From positions 1 through 44,690 of the forward strand of contig JAJRSC010000026.1 of NCBI GenBank assembly GCA_024278985.1: 44,690 bases of DNA, given 5' to 3'. Below, one piece after another: positions 38,439 to 44,690 of this stretch (its first letter is position 1; every line of letters starts with the position of its first letter). The stretch comes from an archaeon (GTDB taxonomy: Archaea; AGJL01; Methanococci; Methanococcales; Methanocaldococcaceae). The position numbers and the translations under genes are program-made. The notes under the pieces were generated by a model. It had not been told where the DNA came from and ran no database searches. It saw nothing but the letters and a program-made list of their open reading frames with translations.

Positions 38439-39653
38439 ATGGAAATGTTCATAAAAATAGAAAAGATGTATAAAATATATAAAATAGTATTAATATCATC
38501 AATTATTGGAATAATTGGAGGACTAAGTTCTGTTATTTTGTCTTTAATTATTTTTAATTTTCCATATCAAAAAAATATTTTTATGTTGCCTATAATATTT
38601 TTTATTGTTGGTTTAATAATTGATTATAACAAAAAATTAAAAGGTTCTGGGATAGATATATTTTTAAAATCTCTTTATGAAAATTTACCTCTATCCTGGA
38701 TAGAAGGGATATTAAAGGTTATCTTATCTGGAATTATTATAGGTGTTGGTGGAAGTGCTGGAAAAGAAGGACCTTGTGTATTTTCAAGTGGTGCATTTGC
38801 TTATAGTTTTATAAAAATAAAAAAAATGAATATTAAAAATAAAATTTTGGCAAGTTTAGCAGCAATTTCTGGAGGATTAGCAGGGGCTTTTTCTTCACCT
38901 CTTGGAGCTGCTGTTTTTGCATGTGAATTAATTGAAAGTGAAAATTTTAAGTACTTTGATTTATTACCCTGTATATTAGCCAGTATTTCAGGATATACAA
39001 TTTATTATATTATAACAAAAAAGAATTTAAAATATTATATTAGTGGATTAAATATTTACTATAATTATTTTCCACCAGACTTAATATTTTTTATTTTAGC
39101 TGCTTTTATTTGTTCATATATAGCTCTCTTATATATAAAAATTTACAGATATGTATCTAACTATTTTGATAAACTAAATTGTCCTTGGAGCATAAAATTA
39201 TTAATTGGAGGTTTAGTAGTTTCAGGAATTGGCTATTTTTATCCTCAAACCTTAGGTTTAGGATTAGATTTATTGAGAGATATCTTTATAGACATATATA
39301 ATTATGGAGTTATATTCTTTTTACTATTGTTAATAAGTAAAATTTTAACAACAACCTTTACAGTTGGTTCTGGAGCTCCTGGAGGTTTAGTATTTCCATC
39401 TCTTTGTATTGGTGCAATTGCTGGAGCATTATCTTATTCTCTTATATCTTTAATTTATCCAATAAGCCCAATACCTTTTATAATATTGGGTATTGCTACA
39501 GTTGTATCAGCTACAACAAACACACCTTTAGGAACAGCAATTATATGTATTGAATTATTTGGGCATGATTTTATTATCCCTGCAACAATTGGTGCAATTA
39601 TAGGATTTAAAATGACCAAATCAGAAACAATATTCAAATATATAAGATTCTAA
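38439..39653 (+). CDS. ClC-family chloride channel/transporter
   Basis: This membrane protein of 404 residues has the ClC selectivity motifs: KGSGIDIF near 65 (usual GSGIP with Asp in place of Pro), GGSAGKEGPC near 105 with the gating Glu, and GSGAPGGLVFPSL near 310. ISGGLAGAFSSPLGAAVFACEL near 148 is a family helix. There is no C-terminal CBS pair. With the gating Glu present it may be a Cl-/H+ exchanger. I start at ATG 38439, four bases after ATGAT; ATG 38430 is within that site. The stop touches the convergent tRNA-Arg gene. Confidence 0.88.
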   Translation: MEMFIKIEKMYKIYKIVLISSIIGIIGGLSSVILSLIIFNFPYQKNIFMLPIIFFIVGLIIDYNKKLKGSGIDIFLKSLYENLPLSWIEGILKVILSGIIIGVGGSAGKEGPCVFSSGAFAYSFIKIKKMNIKNKILASLAAISGGLAGAFSSPLGAAVFACELIESENFKYFDLLPCILASISGYTIYYIITKKNLKYYISGLNIYYNYFPPDLIFFILAAFICSYIALLYIKIYRYVSNYFDKLNCPWSIKLLIGGLVVSGIGYFYPQTLGLGLDLLRDIFIDIYNYGVIFFLLLLISKILTTTFTVGSGAPGGLVFPSLCIGAIAGALSYSLISLIYPISPIPFIILGIATVVSATTNTPLGTAIICIELFGHDFIIPATIGAIIGFKMTKSETIFKYIRF

Positions 39654-39726
39654 TGCCCCGGCCGGGATTTGAACCCGGGTCTAAGGATCCGCAGTCCTTG
39701 AGGATATCCAACTACCCCACCGGGGC
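39654..39726 (-). tRNA. tRNA-Arg (anticodon GCG)
   Basis: On the minus strand the gene has a 7-bp acceptor stem GCCCCGG/CCGGGGC, an anticodon stem AAGGA/UCCUU with loop CTGCGGA (anticodon GCG, Arg CGC/CGU) and a T-arm with GTTCAAATC. The discriminator is A at 39654. The next bases are TTA, so CCA is not encoded, unlike tRNA-Thr at 428. The gene directly abuts the ClC stop codon and lies 11 bases after mfnB, with an 8-base T run between them. Confidence 0.95.
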
Positions 39727-39737
39727 AAAAAAAAGTT

Positions 39738-40442
39738 TTAGCATAGAAATTTAAGCTCTTTAACTAGTTCTCTATCTATTTTTCCTGTATTCCTATCTCC
39801 ACCTTTACAAGCAGCTCCTCTTACACCTACTATATCAGTTCCTATTTTTTTGAGAATAGGGAAATGTTCCTTCTTTATAGACCCTGCTAAGGCACATTTT
39901 AGTCCATATTTATGGCATTCTTCAACAAATTCAGATAATATTTTTTCATCTAAGAAATCAAATAATGTTTTTCCATCTTTAATAGCAGTATCAAGCATAG
40001 CCACATCTGCACCTGCATCTCTTGCAATTTTTGGGATTATTAAAGGTTCAACAGCTCCAACTCTATAAGCATCTGCATATCCTGCTGCAACAACTATTTT
40101 ATTTTCATCAAAATCTTTAACAGCTTTAACAATATTTTTCATTAACTCAACTCCTTCTCTATAATTTTTTACACCATACAAACCAACTTTTATATAATCT
40201 GCTCCAGAATATGCTGCTCCTAAAGCTGCCAATGAAATAGTCCCTGGTTTAAAAGGAACATCTCCAACTGTTGCACTAACTAATAAATTTTTTGGTGTAA
40301 TTTCTCTAATCTCTTTAATAACCCATGGAAAATTTGCTCCTAATGACCCCTCCTTAGGATTTTTAACATCTATTATATCTGCCCCTCCTTCAATTGCTTC
40401 AATTGCTTCCTCTCTATTAATTGGACTAACTAATAGTAACAT
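39738..40442 (-). CDS. mfnB: (5-Formylfuran-3-yl)methyl phosphate synthase
   Basis: This enzyme makes the furan precursor of methanofuran, the first C1 carrier of methanogenesis, from two glyceraldehyde-3-phosphate. The 234-residue TIM barrel shows Lys27 in [12 protein letters not shown] and Lys85 in DYIKVGLYG, the residues known as catalytic in MJ1099, plus [12 protein letters not shown] near 208. It is divergent from argJ. The T run after its stop probably ends the transcript before tRNA-Arg. Confidence 0.95.
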   Translation of the reverse strand: MLLLVSPINREEAIEAIEGGADIIDVKNPKEGSLGANFPWVIKEIREITPKNLLVSATVGDVPFKPGTISLAALGAAYSGADYIKVGLYGVKNYREGVELMKNIVKAVKDFDENKIVVAAGYADAYRVGAVEPLIIPKIARDAGADVAMLDTAIKDGKTLFDFLDEKILSEFVEECHKYGLKCALAGSIKKEHFPILKKIGTDIVGVRGAACKGGDRNTGKIDRELVKELKFLC

Positions 40443-40546
40443 TAAAAATCACCATCCTTATTTATAATATTTATAACTTAAAATAATCTTATTAGAAATA
40501 CTTATTTAAATATTTTTTATACTAATCTTTATAAGGTGATATTTTT

Positions 40547-41716
40547 ATGATTCCTAAAGGCTTTAAATTAAATGGTATTAAAAAAGATGGTTATGGTGTT
40601 TCAATAATCTACTCAGAAGTTCCTGCTGTTGGAGTAGGAGTTTTTACTCAAAACAAAATAAGGGCTTATCCTGTAGAAATTTCTGAAAAGTTAATTAAAA
40701 ATAAAGATAAATTTAGAGTTATTTTAGCAAATAGTGGAAATGCAAACTGTTATAATAAAAATGGATTACTTGCCTGTAAGGAGATGATTAATTTAACATC
40801 AAAGTTATTAAATGTTGAAAAAGATGATATTTTAATAGCTTCTACTGGAGTTATTGGTAGGGATATAGATATAGATAAGGTTAAAAAAAGGATTGAGGAA
40901 TGCTATAACTTATTAAAAAATGAAAGTAATGTTGAAAATGCTGCTAAAGGAATAATGACTACTGATAAGTATCCAAAATATAGATATGTAACTTTTAGAG
41001 TTAAAGATAAAGAAGTTAAAATTTTAGGAATAGCAAAAGGGGCAGGAATGATACATCCAAATATGGCCACTATGTTGGCATTTATTATAACAGATATTGA
41101 AATTGATAGAAAAGAATTAGAAAAACTATTAAAAATAACTGTTGATAAAACATTTAATAATATATCTGTTGATGGAGACACGTCAACAAATGATACTGTT
41201 TTTATCTTAGCTAATGGACAGAGTAATGTAAATTATAATGAATGTAAAAATGAATTTAAAGAAGCTTTAAATTACATATGTGAAGAACTTAGTAAGGAAA
41301 TAGTTAAAGATGGTGAGGGAGCAACAAAATTAATGGAGGTTGTTGTTAAAGGAGCTAAGGATAGAGAAGATGCTAAAAAAGTAGGTAAAGCAATAATAAA
41401 CTCATTATTAATTAAAACTGCTTTATTTGGTAATGACCCAAACTGGGGAAGAATTTTAGCAGCAGTTGGTTACAGTGGGGCAGATTTTAAAGATTTAGAT
41501 ATTATTTTATCAGACTATAATGAAAGTGTTTATTTAGTTAAAGATGGAGAGCCAGTTGCAGTTGAAGGGGAGATATTAAAAAAAGCTGAAGAAATAATAA
41601 AAGCTAAAGAAATTCAACTAACAATTAATTTAAAAATAGGTAGATATGAGGAAAAATTTTATGGCTGTGATTTAAGTTATGGGTATGTCAAAATCAACTC
41701 AGAATATACTACATAA
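40547..41716 (+). CDS. argJ: Glutamate N-acetyltransferase / ornithine acetyltransferase
   Basis: This enzyme recycles the acetyl group from N-acetylornithine to glutamate in arginine synthesis. The 389-residue precursor cleaves itself before the Thr in HPNMATMLAF (near residue 178) to give alpha and beta chains. GKGAGMIHP and GDPNWGRILAAVGYSG near 298 are family motifs, and ILANSGNANCYNKNG near 62 lies in the alpha chain. GGTGAT stands 6 bases before the ATG. The 3' end overlaps the glycosyltransferase gene by 38 bases. Confidence 0.96.
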   Translation: MIPKGFKLNGIKKDGYGVSIIYSEVPAVGVGVFTQNKIRAYPVEISEKLIKNKDKFRVILANSGNANCYNKNGLLACKEMINLTSKLLNVEKDDILIASTGVIGRDIDIDKVKKRIEECYNLLKNESNVENAAKGIMTTDKYPKYRYVTFRVKDKEVKILGIAKGAGMIHPNMATMLAFIITDIEIDRKELEKLLKITVDKTFNNISVDGDTSTNDTVFILANGQSNVNYNECKNEFKEALNYICEELSKEIVKDGEGATKLMEVVVKGAKDREDAKKVGKAIINSLLIKTALFGNDPNWGRILAAVGYSGADFKDLDIILSDYNESVYLVKDGEPVAVEGEILKKAEEIIKAKEIQLTINLKIGRYEEKFYGCDLSYGYVKINSEYTT

Positions 41717-42398
41717 AACAGTTGTTGTTATTCCTGCTTATAATGAGGAAAAAAACATTATTAGGGTTTTAAAAGATATTGAAAAAATAGGTTTGGATTG
41801 TATAGTTGTAGATGATGCCTCAACAGATAACACCTATAAAGTTATTGAAGAGTTTAAAAAGAATAGTAAATTAAAAATTTTTCTTATAAAAAATAAAAAA
41901 AATTTAGGTAAGGCAAAAAGTTTAGAAAGAGGAGTTAAATTAGCTCTTTCTCTTGGATATGAATATATAGTTTTTATGGATGGAGACTATCAACATAAAC
42001 CTAAGGATATTCCTAAACTATTAGATAAAATTAAAGATGCTGATGCTGTTTTTGGTGTTAGAAACTATAAATTGTTACCAATAAAAAGGAGAATTATGAA
42101 TTATATAGCATCTTTTTTAACATCCTTAGCTATATCATTGTACTCTAAAAAGTTTTATTATTTTTGTGATATACAATGTGGATTTAGAGTTATAAAATCT
42201 AAATATTTAAAAGATATTTATTTTGGAGAAGGTTATGCTGTTGAGCATTTGATAGCTTTTCAACTTGCAAAAAAAGGAGTTAAAATAAAGGAGGTAAATG
42301 TTAATATTGAGTATCATGATAATGCTATTTCTTATATAACTAAAAAGAAAGTTATTGATGTTATAAAACAGATAATTTTATTTTTACTAAAAAAATAA
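41679..42398 (+). CDS. Family 2 glycosyltransferase (dolichol-phosphate sugar transferase type)
   Basis: This 239-residue GT-A fold enzyme has VVVIPAYNEEKNI near 15, VVDDASTDNT near 42, the metal-binding MDGDYQHKP near 98 and CGFRVIKSKY near 162. It resembles polyprenyl-phosphate mannose/glucose synthases, which charge the lipid carrier for N-glycosylation; UppS at 16161 makes such carriers. There is no obvious membrane helix apart from a hydrophobic C-terminal tail. GTGAT precedes ATG 41679 by 7 bases; ATG 41685 is an alternative. The start overlaps argJ and the end overlaps the convergent YedE gene by 38 bases. Confidence 0.85.
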   Translation: MGMSKSTQNILHKTVVVIPAYNEEKNIIRVLKDIEKIGLDCIVVDDASTDNTYKVIEEFKKNSKLKIFLIKNKKNLGKAKSLERGVKLALSLGYEYIVFMDGDYQHKPKDIPKLLDKIKDADAVFGVRNYKLLPIKRRIMNYIASFLTSLAISLYSKKFYYFCDIQCGFRVIKSKYLKDIYFGEGYAVEHLIAFQLAKKGVKIKEVNVNIEYHDNAISYITKKKVIDVIKQIILFLLKK

Positions 42399-42879
42399 CT
42401 ATATAATAATATAATAATAAATTTACTAATGGAGCTATAAATTTATGGAATATAATAGCTCCAACAGCTAATCCAAGTAAATAAGCAATTGCTGTTTTAT
42501 TTCCTTCAGCAGCCATAACATAGTTTCTTAATGGACAACCACCCTGAATAACTGAGAAGAATCCTACACCAAAACCCCCTATAATAGCTAATATTAAATG
42601 CCCTATTAAAGTACCACTTGCACCTAAAGGGTCTCCTGGAATTGGAGCTAATCCCTTATCAGCTATCCATGGAAACGCTGAAATTAATCCAACAGCACTA
42701 AAAATAATAAATTCAATTAATGCTCCAGCAAAGAACCCAAATAATCCTTTAATTAACCATGTATCTCTTATTAAGTAAAAGTCCCTCATTCCTCCAATAA
42801 AACACATTCTTGCCCTTTGGAACAAATAACCTAAAATTATACCAAATATAAATGTTCCTATTACATGGAGATATTCCAT
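42361..42879 (-). CDS. YeeE/YedE-family transporter, second of a pair
   Basis: This 172-residue membrane protein of about four helices belongs to the sulfur-transport (PF04143) family. The signature is GCPLRNYVMAAEG near 120, where the Cys relays thiosulfate or a related sulfur or selenium compound; GYLFQRARMCFIGGMRDF near 18 is the first Cys motif. Half-length proteins of this family pair to form a full transporter, and the partner is just upstream at 42900. The partner is frameshifted, so this half may be left alone. Confidence 0.85.
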   Translation of the reverse strand: MEYLHVIGTFIFGIILGYLFQRARMCFIGGMRDFYLIRDTWLIKGLFGFFAGALIEFIIFSAVGLISAFPWIADKGLAPIPGDPLGASGTLIGHLILAIIGGFGVGFFSVIQGGCPLRNYVMAAEGNKTAIAYLLGLAVGAIIFHKFIAPLVNLLLYYYIVIFLVKIKLSVL

Positions 42880-42899
42880 AAAACCACCTTAAAACATTT

Positions 42900-43357
42900 T
42901 TAGAGATTTCTTTTTAAATAAACCTCACTTGCTACAACTACTCCAATAAACATAGCTATTAAACTAATTAATGCAATAATATCTCCATAAGCTGTTCTTA
43001 AAGTCTCTCTAACTGGACACCCTCCCATTATTAAAGCAAAGTTAATAACCAAAATTCCTAAAATAAAACCAATTACTGGATTATGAGTTTGTTTTAATTT
43101 AAACTCTTTATGTGCAAATGCCCCTATTAAAGCTCCAATAAATATTCCTACAACAGTTAAAACAGGAAAAACCTTAGAAACAGGAGCTAATCCCAATGAT
43201 GTCCCAAATAAATGATTAACAATCCAATTTACTAAATCTCTTGTGTGGCATGCTATACAAATACCATATGCTGGTGGGGGAAACACTTTAAACAATGCTG
43301 CAACATTGCTGCAATAAAACCTCCTATCAATCCAGCAGTTAATGGGGATACTCTCAT
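42900..43357 (-). pseudogene. YeeE/YedE-family transporter, first of a pair, frameshifted by 11-nt duplication
   Basis: From ATG 43357, preceded by GGTGA, the gene reads MRVSPLTAGLIGGFIAA and then loses frame. The matching frame resumes at TTG 43295 (LFKVFPPPAYGICIACHTRD ...) and runs to the stop at 42900, with GGCPVRETLRTAYGD near the end. Between them an 11-base unit (43302-43312) is repeated with one mismatch (43291-43301). Removing one copy restores a continuous first membrane helix. As written the gene yields either a 5' fragment or, by starting at TTG 43295, a protein lacking the first helix. Intended role: sulfur/selenium compound uptake with the gene at 42361. Confidence 0.75.
43291..43312. 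repeat. 11-nt imperfect tandem duplication
   Basis: AACAATGCTGC (43291-43301) is followed directly by AACATTGCTGC (43302-43312), with one mismatch. It lies inside the YedE-family gene and shifts its frame. Confidence 0.9.
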
Positions 43358-43554
43358 AACTTCACCATTATTAGAATTTTTAATATGAGTATTATAATTT
43401 ATCTTAATTAAATTATATCTTATAAATATTCCTATAAAAAAGTTAATATGTAAATAAGGTAAAAAAATTATTAAATGATTAGGAAATATAGCAAAATATT
43501 TATTGAACTATTATTAAATAATAACAAACACTAAAATATTGTGTGGGGGTGTAG

Positions 43555-44690
43555 ATGATTGATATAAAATCTATAAAATTTAGATTATATGCAGTTATTA
43601 TTTTTATTATCTTAATTTTCACAGGTACAGCTGCTATTAGTTATGAATTATTAAAAGATGTTAATAATAATAGTAAATTAGTTGATATTGCAGGTTATCA
43701 AGGGTCTTTAATTGTTCAAATACTTGCACATAGTTTTATTTATGCATATTATCCTACAGAAGACAATAAAAAAATTTTATTGGAAAAAATTAATACATTT
43801 GAAAATAGATTAAACCTACTGATAAATGGTGGAACTTTAGAGATTGATGGTAAAAAAATATATATCAGCCCAGCACCACCTGAAATTAAAAAGCAGTTGC
43901 TAAAAGTTAAAGAGATGTGGGAAACAGAATTTAAACCTAAAGTTCAGATAATTCTCAATTCACCAACCTCACCTGAAAGTAAAGAGGCATTACTATATTT
44001 GGATAAAAACCATGATAAGCTACTATCTGAAATGAATAAAGTAGTTTTATTATATAGGAACATAATTATCAAAGATAACAACTTATTAAGTACAATATTA
44101 GCAGGAGCGGTAGTATTATCTATAATTCTTGGTATTTTATCATTATTCTTAATAGATAGATTAGTTATTAGACCAATAAAAGAACTTGAGTATATAACAG
44201 ACATGATGGCACAAGGAAATTGTAACGTACAACCAAGAATTAAGTTTTTAGATGATGAAATAGGTAAAGTCTATAATAATCTAAAAAGAATCTGCGAGGA
44301 ATTACACAAAAAAGTTGAACTTGAAACTAAAGAGAAAGAGAAAATTAAAAAGGTATTTGATGATATCATTAAAGTTATGGAGGCAATAGCAAATGGAGAT
44401 TTAAGAGTTAGATGTAAAAGATATGAAGGATTTGAACGTGTTGCAGATATTATTAATAATTCTTTAGATAAGCTCTCTAAGATGATAGTTGATATTAAAA
44501 AAAGTATAGTTACATTAAATAATGGAATTGATACTATAAATAATGAACTTAGTAGAGTAAGAGAAGTATCAGACCAAGTAGCGGATGCAACACAACAAGT
44601 AGCGACAGCGGCAACAGACCAATCTACAAAGTTACAAGATATAAGTCAAGAGTTAGAAGAAGTTACCAACATTGCGAAGGGTGTTTATGA
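43555..44690 (+). CDS. Methyl-accepting chemotaxis-type transducer, 3' end outside window
   Basis: The frame is open from ATG 43555 to the window end (378 codons). A first membrane helix (residues ~12-30) is followed by an extracellular helical sensor (~31-180, with VDIAGYQGSLIVQI like the PilJ/type IV pili receptor sensor). A second helix (~182-205) leads to a HAMP domain (RLVIRPIKELEYITDMMAQG ... EIGKVYNNLKRI), then a second HAMP-like unit (IANGDLRVRCKR ... IINNSLDKL), and the start of the coiled-coil signalling domain (VADATQQVATAATDQST). GGGGGTGTAG precedes the start. The last part uses several GCG codons, rare elsewhere here. No che genes are in view. Confidence 0.85.
   Translation, partial: MIDIKSIKFRLYAVIIFIILIFTGTAAISYELLKDVNNNSKLVDIAGYQGSLIVQILAHSFIYAYYPTEDNKKILLEKINTFENRLNLLINGGTLEIDGKKIYISPAPPEIKKQLLKVKEMWETEFKPKVQIILNSPTSPESKEALLYLDKNHDKLLSEMNKVVLLYRNIIIKDNNLLSTILAGAVVLSIILGILSLFLIDRLVIRPIKELEYITDMMAQGNCNVQPRIKFLDDEIGKVYNNLKRICEELHKKVELETKEKEKIKKVFDDIIKVMEAIANGDLRVRCKRYEGFERVADIINNSLDKLSKMIVDIKKSIVTLNNGIDTINNELSRVREVSDQVADATQQVATAATDQSTKLQDISQELEEVTNIAKGVY

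Noticed and set aside
43944-44204. Minus-strand ORF opposite the chemotaxis transducer
   Set aside because: The opposite strand carries a continuous receptor with sensor, membrane helix and HAMP domain.

Overview
The window is A+T-rich archaeal chromosome (roughly 70% A+T by eye) from a methanogen, most likely a hyperthermophilic member of the Methanococcales close to Methanocaldococcus. The case rests on archaeal replication and translation proteins (PolD large subunit DP2, an MCM-family helicase, aIF1A, RIO1 kinase, KEOPS subunit Cgi121, archaeal SepF), methanogen-specific genes (methanogenesis markers 12 and 4/MtxX, a probable marker 17, NifB, MfnB of methanofuran synthesis, the DUF39/ferredoxin homocysteine system), GGTGAT-type ribosome binding sites and TATA boxes. 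I see no insertion sequence, CRISPR array, rRNA or integrase.

Layout. 1-504: end of an HD-domain gene and tRNA-Thr(GGU). 600-5000: iron-sulfur flavoprotein, an FAD oxidoreductase, riboflavin synthase, an endonuclease III-like glycosylase and aspartokinase. 5107-8946: PolD DP2 interrupted by a 163-residue mini-intein directly before its catalytic acidic motif. 9015-12786: a decayed membrane-protein remnant, then an Fe3+/corrinoid-type ABC uptake system (a dockerin-bearing binding protein and two permeases, with no ATPase nearby). 12773-18027: a YdjM-like membrane protein facing nifB-mmp12-mtxX-uppS and two exported proteins. 18022-21454 (minus): homocysteine-biosynthesis genes (DUF39, CBS, NIL-ferredoxin) followed by two small unknown membrane proteins. 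21591-24806: Sua5, aIF1A, RIO1, a radical SAM protein and probable marker 17. 24884-29562: DASS transporter, UPF0200 kinase, GlmS, SepF, AK6-type kinase. 29559-34685 (minus): Cgi121, CBS-ParB protein, PyrK, MCM and an FAD desaturase-like enzyme. 34926-39653: PycB, a Zn-ribbon protein, PycA and a ClC channel. 39654-43357: tRNA-Arg, MfnB, ArgJ, a glycosyltransferase and a pair of YeeE/YedE sulfur/selenium-type transporters. 43555-end: start of a methyl-accepting chemotaxis-type transducer, cut by the window.

The most striking pattern is a set of otherwise intact genes broken by very small lesions. nifB has no legal start codon upstream of its radical-SAM cysteines. The DUF39 and CBS halves of the homocysteine enzyme are separated by a single in-frame TAA, with linker-like codons continuing past it. 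One YedE gene is frameshifted by an 11-nt tandem duplication. A 19-nt perfect tandem duplication covers the stop codon of the dockerin binding protein. These may be real recent mutations, recoding, or assembly errors, and reads would tell. A second pattern concerns start sites: ribosome binding sites of the GTGAT/TTGAT type themselves look like GTG/TTG/ATG starts, so naive gene calls run three to five codons too long. I moved those starts to the ATG or TTG a few bases downstream.
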